Of a DNA stretch of 64,000 nucleotides, positions 59,314-64,000 are shown in pieces. The notes under the pieces were generated by a model that did no database searches, had not been told where the DNA came from, and saw nothing but the letters and a program-made list of their open reading frames with translations. Position numbers and translations under genes: made by a program. Every line of letters starts with the position of its first letter. Within the stretch, counting starts at the first letter, position 1. The DNA comes from Stenotrophomonas maltophilia (GTDB lineage: Bacteria > Pseudomonadota > Gammaproteobacteria > Xanthomonadales > Xanthomonadaceae), in assembly GCF_002799245.1 (NCBI RefSeq), contig NZ_NEQV01000007.1:124001-188000 (forward strand), written 5' to 3'.

Positions 59314-60468
59314 GTGCTTGCTCCTCTTGCTCTCCCCAAAGCCCCGTTTATGTCTGCCCTGTTTAGCCCATTCGAGCTCAAAGGTGTCACTCTTAAGAAT
59401 CGTATCGCGGTGCCGCCCATGTGCCAGTACAGTGCGGAGGACGGCCGTATCAACGATTGGCATCTCAGCCACTATGCCGCGCTTGCGCGCGGAGGCGCTG
59501 GGCTCGTGATTGTCGAGGCTACCGCCGTGTCTCCGGAAGGACGCATCACCCCGGGATGTGCTGGCCTGTGGGGTGATGAGCAAATTCCAGGAATGGCAGC
59601 CATCGCTTCTGCCATCAAGCAAGGCGGTGCCGTAGCTGGCATCCAGATCGGCCACGCAGGGCGCAAGGCTAGTGCAAATCGGCCATGGCAAGGCGATGAC
59701 CACATCGCAGCCGATGATCCCGCAGGATGGGCGATCCTTGGTCCCTCGCCGATCGCCTTTGGCGGCTCGCTCGATAGAGTTCCCAACGAGATGACGGTTG
59801 AGGACATTCATCGCGTTCAAGCGGATTTCGTCGCTGCAGCCAAGCGTGCGCTTGCTGCAGGATTTGAATGGCTGGAGCTTCACTTCGCTCATGGCTATCT
59901 GGCGCAGAGCTTCTTCAGCCCCGACAGCAACAAGCGGGAGGATCGCTACGGTGGCAGTGCGGAGAACAGAGCACGCTTCCTGCTGGAGACATTGGCGGCC
60001 GTCCGTAAGGTTTGGCCCGAGCATCTGCCGCTGACCGCGCGCTTTGGAGTTGTGGAGTACAACTCGCGCGATGGCCAAGCACTGGTCGACTCCATTGAGA
60101 TTGGCAAAGAAATGCGAGAGTTGGGGCTTGATCTGCTCAACGTGAGCATTGGCTTCAGTGCTCTTGGTGGCCGCGTCCCATGGGGTACACAGGCGTTCCT
60201 GGCACCCCTTGCTGAGCGATTTGCTAATGAAACTGGGCTTCCGGTGGCCACAGGTTGGTGCATCGATGATCCACAGACTGCCGAGCGCGTTGTAGCGGAC
60301 TGTCAGGTTGACCTAGTGATGATCGGGCGGGCCCACCTATCCAATCCGCACTATCCGTACCAAATGGCCATTGCGCTTGGCCAGGAGCTCCCAGCCAGCG
60401 TGCTACCCACGCCTTACAGCTATTGGCTGAGCAGATACAAAGGCCCGGGCAAGGCGTCGGCTCAATAG
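59314..60468 (+). CDS. xenA: XenA/YqjM-type old yellow enzyme (NADH:flavin oxidoreductase)
   Basis: A 384-residue FMN-dependent TIM-barrel ene-reductase. Motifs: PPMCQYSAEDGRINDWH (the active-site Cys characteristic of the YqjM/XenA class), GIQIGHAGRKAS (substrate-binding His), LELHFAHGYLAQSFFSP, and DLVMIGRAHLSNP (FMN phosphate). It reduces activated alkenes, nitro compounds or quinones. GTG 59314 has GGAG nine bases upstream; ATG 59350 (MSALFSPF) matches the family start better but lacks a site. It follows SRPBCC by 16 bp. Confidence 0.92.
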   Translation: MLAPLALPKAPFMSALFSPFELKGVTLKNRIAVPPMCQYSAEDGRINDWHLSHYAALARGGAGLVIVEATAVSPEGRITPGCAGLWGDEQIPGMAAIASAIKQGGAVAGIQIGHAGRKASANRPWQGDDHIAADDPAGWAILGPSPIAFGGSLDRVPNEMTVEDIHRVQADFVAAAKRALAAGFEWLELHFAHGYLAQSFFSPDSNKREDRYGGSAENRARFLLETLAAVRKVWPEHLPLTARFGVVEYNSRDGQALVDSIEIGKEMRELGLDLLNVSIGFSALGGRVPWGTQAFLAPLAERFANETGLPVATGWCIDDPQTAERVVADCQVDLVMIGRAHLSNPHYPYQMAIALGQELPASVLPTPYSYWLSRYKGPGKASAQ

Positions 60469-60555
60469 GAGCGAGCCAGCCCCCTCCTCCATCGAGCAAT
60501 AGGGGCAAATGATCTGGCTCCCATCGAGAATCCCTAACGCCATTGCAAGCTGCTA

Positions 60556-60577
60556 CCCCGCCTCAACACAGGCGGGG
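60556..60577. repeat. GC-rich hairpin downstream of xenA
   Basis: CCCCGCCT and AGGCGGGG form a perfect 8-bp stem with a 6-base loop. No T run follows, so terminator function is uncertain; position 88 bp after the xenA stop fits. Confidence 0.45.
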
Positions 60578-60683
60578 ACAGGCACCATTAAAGTTGCTCC
60601 GCCTTGTCCGCCAGGGGTCACCGAAGCGGCTGCGTGAGCGAGACGGGATGGGAGGTCTGACTAGGCGCCGAAGAAGACTCGAG

Positions 60684-61037
60684 CTAGCGAGAGGCACTTG
60701 GCCGACGCTGCCTTGCCGGCATGCTCAAGCGCGAGCGCTCCGCCGCCGACAAGATGACCATCAGCACAAAGGGGTTGGCTACCTGAATCATGACTACGGA
60801 CGTCTCTGAGATTGCACCTTGCAGCAGGAGAATCATCGGAATAGTGAGTAGGGCATGGAACAACACTCCCGCACCAACCAAAAGGGCTAGTGCTCGATAG
60901 CTCATACGACCCGCGCCAAAGGATGTGTAGATCATCCAAGCGCAGAGGGGGATGAAGATGATGATCGCAGTTAGCGTTCCCGCGCCGTAGCCGACCCCGA
61001 GAATCAGCGGGATCACGTGGAAGACAACGTTGATCAT
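60684..61037 (-). CDS. Small integral membrane protein
   Basis: A 117-residue protein with four hydrophobic helices (VVFHVIPLILGVGYG, LTAIIIFIPLCAWMIY, ALALLVGAGVLFHALLTIPM, VVMIQVANPFVLMVILSAA) and a basic C-terminal tail. I do not recognise the family. It is divergent from the monooxygenase fragment with 26 bp between starts. Confidence 0.6.
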   Translation of the reverse strand: MINVVFHVIPLILGVGYGAGTLTAIIIFIPLCAWMIYTSFGAGRMSYRALALLVGAGVLFHALLTIPMILLLQGAISETSVVMIQVANPFVLMVILSAAERSRLSMPARQRRPSASR

Positions 61038-61063
61038 GATGATGCTGTAGATCGCATAGCCCC

Positions 61064-61399
61064 TTGAGCCAGGGCAAGGCTGGAAAGATTGAAGGCGGCG
61101 ATCGCCTGCCCTGGGTGAAGACGCGTGGTGAGGACAACTACGCGATCTCAGAGCAAATCGGCTGGCAGGTCCATGTCTATGGACGAGCCAGTACTGAACT
61201 AAAGGGCTGGTGCGACAGCCGCGGCATGGCTCTTCGCGAGTTTACCTGGCACGAAGAACATGGCCGCGCTGGACGTCAGCAGGACGCTGTCTACGTTCTG
61301 CGGCCTGACACTTGGGTGGGATTGGCACAGCCAACGCAGTCCCTAGACGAGCTGCAGCGCTATTGGGATTCCCGCATGGGCAAGAGATTGAGCACGTGA
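61064..61399 (+). pseudogene. C-terminal fragment of a flavin-dependent aromatic monooxygenase
   Basis: About 111 residues resemble the thioredoxin-like C-terminal domain of PheA/TfdB-type hydroxylases (GDRLPWVK, IGWQVHVYG, AVYVLRPDTWVGLAQPTQSL, LQRYWDSRMG). The FAD and substrate domains are missing; the frame begins only with a TTG and no ribosome site. Its stop overlaps the GTG of the TetR gene. Confidence 0.65.
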
Positions 61400-62028
61400 G
61401 CGAGATGCAACCTAAGTGGAGTCGTCGCAAGGAGGCGCGGCCGCTCGAGATTGTAGACGCTGCGGTAGATGTTTTCCTTGAGAACGGCTTTGCTGCCGCA
61501 AAGCTCTCTGATATCGCGAAGCGCGCACGAGTCGCGAAGGGCACGATCTACCTCTACTTTGAAACCAAGGAAGAGCTGTTTCGAGCCGCAGCGCGCCAGT
61601 TGATCTCCACAAATCTGGAAGGCCTTGAGACGGCACAGGCGACCTTCGACGGGTCGATTGAGGAGCTAATCCCGACGCTCCTCCAGCGAGCGGTCTCATC
61701 AGGTGGCGATGCCCGCTTGTCTGCAGCATTGCGAATGGTGCTATCGGAGAGCCGAATGTTTCCTGAGCTTGCGAGGATCTGGCATGACGAAGTTGCATCT
61801 CGCATGATCCGGCTGGTGGCAAGCGCTGTCGAGCGGGCGCAGGCCAAGGGGACCGTCCGCGCCGGCGACTCAAATCTCATGGCCTTTTCAATCATGGCTC
61901 CGATCGTAATGGGTGTGCTGTTCCACGAGCTGTTCGGGACCTCGAGTCCGCATGCACCTGCGCTGGACAAACTTGCGTCCCAGCATGCTTCAATGATCCT
62001 TCATGGCATCACTGTGGATGCGATGTAA
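61396..62028 (+). CDS. TetR-family regulator
   Basis: A 210-residue TetR regulator with an N-terminal helix-turn-helix (ILEIVDAAVDVFLENGF-like start, KLSDIAKRARVAKGTIYLYF) and a ligand-binding helical domain. It starts with GTG overlapping the stop of the monooxygenase fragment (GTGA); an ATG three codons later is an alternative. It probably once controlled the monooxygenase operon. Confidence 0.88.
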   Translation: MSEMQPKWSRRKEARPLEIVDAAVDVFLENGFAAAKLSDIAKRARVAKGTIYLYFETKEELFRAAARQLISTNLEGLETAQATFDGSIEELIPTLLQRAVSSGGDARLSAALRMVLSESRMFPELARIWHDEVASRMIRLVASAVERAQAKGTVRAGDSNLMAFSIMAPIVMGVLFHELFGTSSPHAPALDKLASQHASMILHGITVDAM

Positions 62029-62617
62029 GCCGCCCTCACGGAGTTGTTAAGGGTTAGGCCACATCTATCCCTCCATGATTGAGATCAGTTGTCCTAGCCC
62101 TGCGACTTCGAGGGTGATCGTCTGCCGGCCAGAAGCAGATTCAGCGCGGCACAATCCTAGCCAGCGCATGCGCCCAAGGCATTGCTACTTGAAGGATGGG
62201 CAGCCATTGGCAAGCCACCAGCAGGCTACCGTCCTTCGTCGCCCCATGCGCACCGTCACGCAGTTCGAGCAGGGCATCCGGCCCGGGTTAGTCGTCCATC
62301 CCGCTGCAGACGATCAGGTCGAAACGACCCGTCGGCCACTCCTGCAGTTTCTGGGCGCAGGCCGCCGGAAGCGATAGAACGTTGAGTGTCGGTCCGAGGG
62401 CTGGCGCACCTCGTAGCCGCTGCCTCGATATCCCCCCGAGAACCGCTGGCCGAACGCAAGCGTCAGCGCCTCCACGCTCAGCACCACGTTCCAGATCCTT
62501 CGTGGCCCCACTTGCCGCTTCGCTTCCTGCGTTACGACGGCCAGCGCAACGGCCCCGATGACCGCGGACTGGTACCGGAGTTCAGGCACCACTCGCCGAG
62601 CTCCCGCGCGCCTGCGA
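62029..62617 (-). other. Stretch with a possible decayed partner gene
   Basis: No intact gene is seen in these 589 bases. Just after the winged-helix gene, the minus strand reads YQSAVIGAVALAVVTQEAKR in one frame, then, in another frame further on, LGPTLNVLSLPAACAQKLQE and FDLIVCSGMDD, as if one gene had suffered a frameshift. It might be a relic of a nucleotidyltransferase-like partner, but this is weak. Confidence 0.3.
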
Positions 62618-63646
62618 TCAGACGAAGACCTCATCGAGCAGGTCCCGCAGCGCGCCGTTCAGCCTCGGGTCGCCCTGTCCCTGCAAGGACAGGTACAGCG
62701 ACAACGGGTCCACGACGGTGCCCGCGCCACCCAGGCGGGTGGAGTACGCCCAATGCTGCACGTCTGCATAGCCCTCGCCGGCCACGGGAAACCATTCCGG
62801 CTCCGGATGCCGACGGAAGCAGTCTCGTCCGATCGCAGCGATCGGACGCGATGGCGCCGCCAGTTCGGTGAGAACGGACAGGCCGGTTTCTCCCGCAGCA
62901 CGACAATGATCGGCCAGCAGCATGTCCAAGCCACTTTTGCCGATGCAAGTGGTGCGCAGCACCGGCGAGCGCAGCCGCGGCAGCGCGACCGCCCACAAGG
63001 AGCGGCGCGCTTTCAAGAACCGTAGCTTCGTCTCCCGCCCCTCGCGCTGGGCGCTGACGAGGTTAGCCGCCACCAGTTCACGGGCGACCCGCGAGGCAGT
63101 CATGCGTGAGTAGCCTGCCTCGCGCGCCAGGTCGAGCGGCACCCACGGGACGCTGCCAGGGATGCCGCGCTCCTCCAAGTCGGGCCGCAACAGGGCCGCG
63201 ATCAGAACCGCTTGTGCCGGATGGCTCAACCGCTCCCCAGCGGATGTGAGCACCCTTGGAGACGAATCGCGCTCGCGTAAGCTCATCAGGAAGCTCGGAG
63301 CGAACAGTTGGCTACCAGGCACAACGAAATCCACCCGAGACTCGATGAGCTTGGAGCGAATGTAGGGCGAAACGCCGGAGAGCACGAGAATGACCCTCAA
63401 GCCGGCCTTTTCCGCCAATCGATGCACCTGCGCGATCAGCCGCAAAGGTGGCAACGGTTCCGTCTGCGCCGGGACGGTGGCCAGCAGCACCCTGTGGCCG
63501 AGCAGGTCAAGCTCGGCCAGGCCGAATAGGGTGGCGAGGAAGTGGGGTAAGCCGCGCGTCTTGGAGCTGGGCCAGGGCTCGAGCTCACCGACCATGTCGG
63601 GTAGTAGACCCTGAAGATAGCGGGCTGCGGCGTCGAGGTCGTTCAT
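62618..63646 (-). CDS. Winged-helix regulator-like protein
   Basis: A 342-residue protein. A central winged-helix DNA-binding region (LAREAGYSRMTASRVARELVAA, LVSAQREGRETKLRFL) separates an N-terminal domain (LRVILVLSGVSPYIRSKLIE) from a C-terminal alpha/beta domain (RPIAAIGRDCFRRHPEPEWF). The arrangement recalls antitoxin-type regulators (AbiEi-like) linked to nucleotidyltransferases, but I cannot assign a family. TGTAACGG/CCGTAACA half-sites lie just upstream, a likely autoregulatory operator. Confidence 0.6.
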   Translation of the reverse strand: MNDLDAAARYLQGLLPDMVGELEPWPSSKTRGLPHFLATLFGLAELDLLGHRVLLATVPAQTEPLPPLRLIAQVHRLAEKAGLRVILVLSGVSPYIRSKLIESRVDFVVPGSQLFAPSFLMSLRERDSSPRVLTSAGERLSHPAQAVLIAALLRPDLEERGIPGSVPWVPLDLAREAGYSRMTASRVARELVAANLVSAQREGRETKLRFLKARRSLWAVALPRLRSPVLRTTCIGKSGLDMLLADHCRAAGETGLSVLTELAAPSRPIAAIGRDCFRRHPEPEWFPVAGEGYADVQHWAYSTRLGGAGTVVDPLSLYLSLQGQGDPRLNGALRDLLDEVFV

Positions 63647-63655
63647 AGCAGCGAA

Positions 63656-63681
63656 TGTAACGGAGGTTCTTTACCGTAACA
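63656..63681. promoter_or_regulatory. Inverted repeat upstream of the winged-helix gene
   Basis: TGTAACGG and CCGTAACA (7 of 8 complementary) flank a 10-base spacer; another TGTTACAG follows at 63707. They begin 10 bp upstream of the start codon at 63646. Confidence 0.5.
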
Positions 63682-63880
63682 AGGCGCGGTGACAGTGAAA
63701 CTGCTCTGTTACAGTCCAGTGCACCAGGCCCCTGCTACATCGCCAGGCGAGTTCCCCCGTTCAGACGCCAGCTACTCCCTCCGACTCCGCACGATTTGCC
63801 GGATAGCCCTCGGCAGTGGATTACTAGAGAGAGGTTTGTGACTATTACCGCGTAGTTGTAACGAACAGCATTTGCATGGG

Positions 63881-64000
63881 CTATTCATTAGGCAGCACGA
63901 TTGTGTCGTAGTTGAAGTCTCGAGGCCGCTGACCGGTTGCCTTGATTGCTTCTTCGACGGCTCTATCGAGCATGAGCAGGTACTTTTTAACGATCTCGCT
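63881..64000 (-). CDS. Partial gene running off the right edge
   Basis: The minus strand encodes the last 39 residues of a protein (IVKKYLLMLDRAVEEAIKAT, GQRPRDFNYDTIVLPNE) ending with TAG at 63881. The N-terminal part lies beyond the window. No family is assigned. Confidence 0.45.
   Translation of the reverse strand, partial: SEIVKKYLLMLDRAVEEAIKATGQRPRDFNYDTIVLPNE

Overview
The window is high-GC DNA that looks like an accessory region of a Xanthomonadaceae bacterium (Stenotrophomonas, Xanthomonas or Pseudoxanthomonas type). This is inferred mainly from a copL-A-B-M-G-C-D-F copper cluster of the Xanthomonas kind, a BPSL0761-family protein and a XenA-like reductase. It is dominated by metal resistance and mobile DNA. 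I saw no rRNA, tRNA or CRISPR array.

Layout. 3-8368: a complete Tn501-type mercury transposon (merRTPADE, urf2, res, tnpR, tnpA) with 38-bp ends and a perfect AGGAA target duplication, inserted into a small gene. 8369-15335: a mosaic of small accessory genes (DUF6988 protein plus a decayed copy of it, XRE regulator, dual-specificity-type phosphatase, HAD-like protein, SseB/BPSL0761 pair). 15498-22452: two divergent CueR-type boxes, a CopZ-like chaperone, an FNR/ANR-type box and a cusCBA-type Cu/Ag RND efflux operon. 22557-23978: a DUF4198 protein and two gene fragments (TonB receptor, hutG) joined at a rearrangement point. 24008-34762: a minus-strand copper operon copLAB-copM-(NTF2-like)-copG-csp-copC-copD-copF followed by EF-hand and DUF305 genes; copM is frameshifted. 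34937-40170: an XRE/unknown pair, a TnpT/KfrA-like gene, a 33-bp inverted repeat resembling a Tn4651-type resolution core, and an OLD-nuclease/UvrD-helicase pair resembling Gabija. 40186-49395: an 8.7-kb minus-strand operon (pbrT, truncated CDF, czcI-like, czcCBA, stand-alone CDF C-terminal domain) controlled by a divergent PbrR/CadR-type MerR regulator. 49392-53681: a tyrosine recombinase translationally coupled to that regulator, then a second Tn3-family transposase. 53725-64000: more ordinary genes (lipoprotein, regulators, EamA transporter, LysR with a VOC-SRPBCC-XenA operon, TetR, a winged-helix protein) mixed with fragments.

How it works together. Mercury is imported and reduced by Mer. 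Copper and silver are handled by periplasmic oxidation and sequestration (CopABCMG), P-type export (CopF), cytosolic storage (Csp, CopZ) and trans-envelope efflux (CusCBA). Zn/Cd/Co/Pb are probably handled by CzcCBA, the CDF exporter and PbrT. The most interesting candidates are: (1) the defence-like OLD/UvrD pair occupying the place where a tnpS recombinase would be expected beside tnpT and a resolution-like site; (2) a CDF transporter apparently split into a membrane part and a separate regulatory-domain gene at opposite ends of one operon; (3) the recombinase coupled to the metal sensor; and (4) an FNR-type box in front of cusCBA. All functional calls come from reading the sequence and recalled family knowledge; no database search was run.
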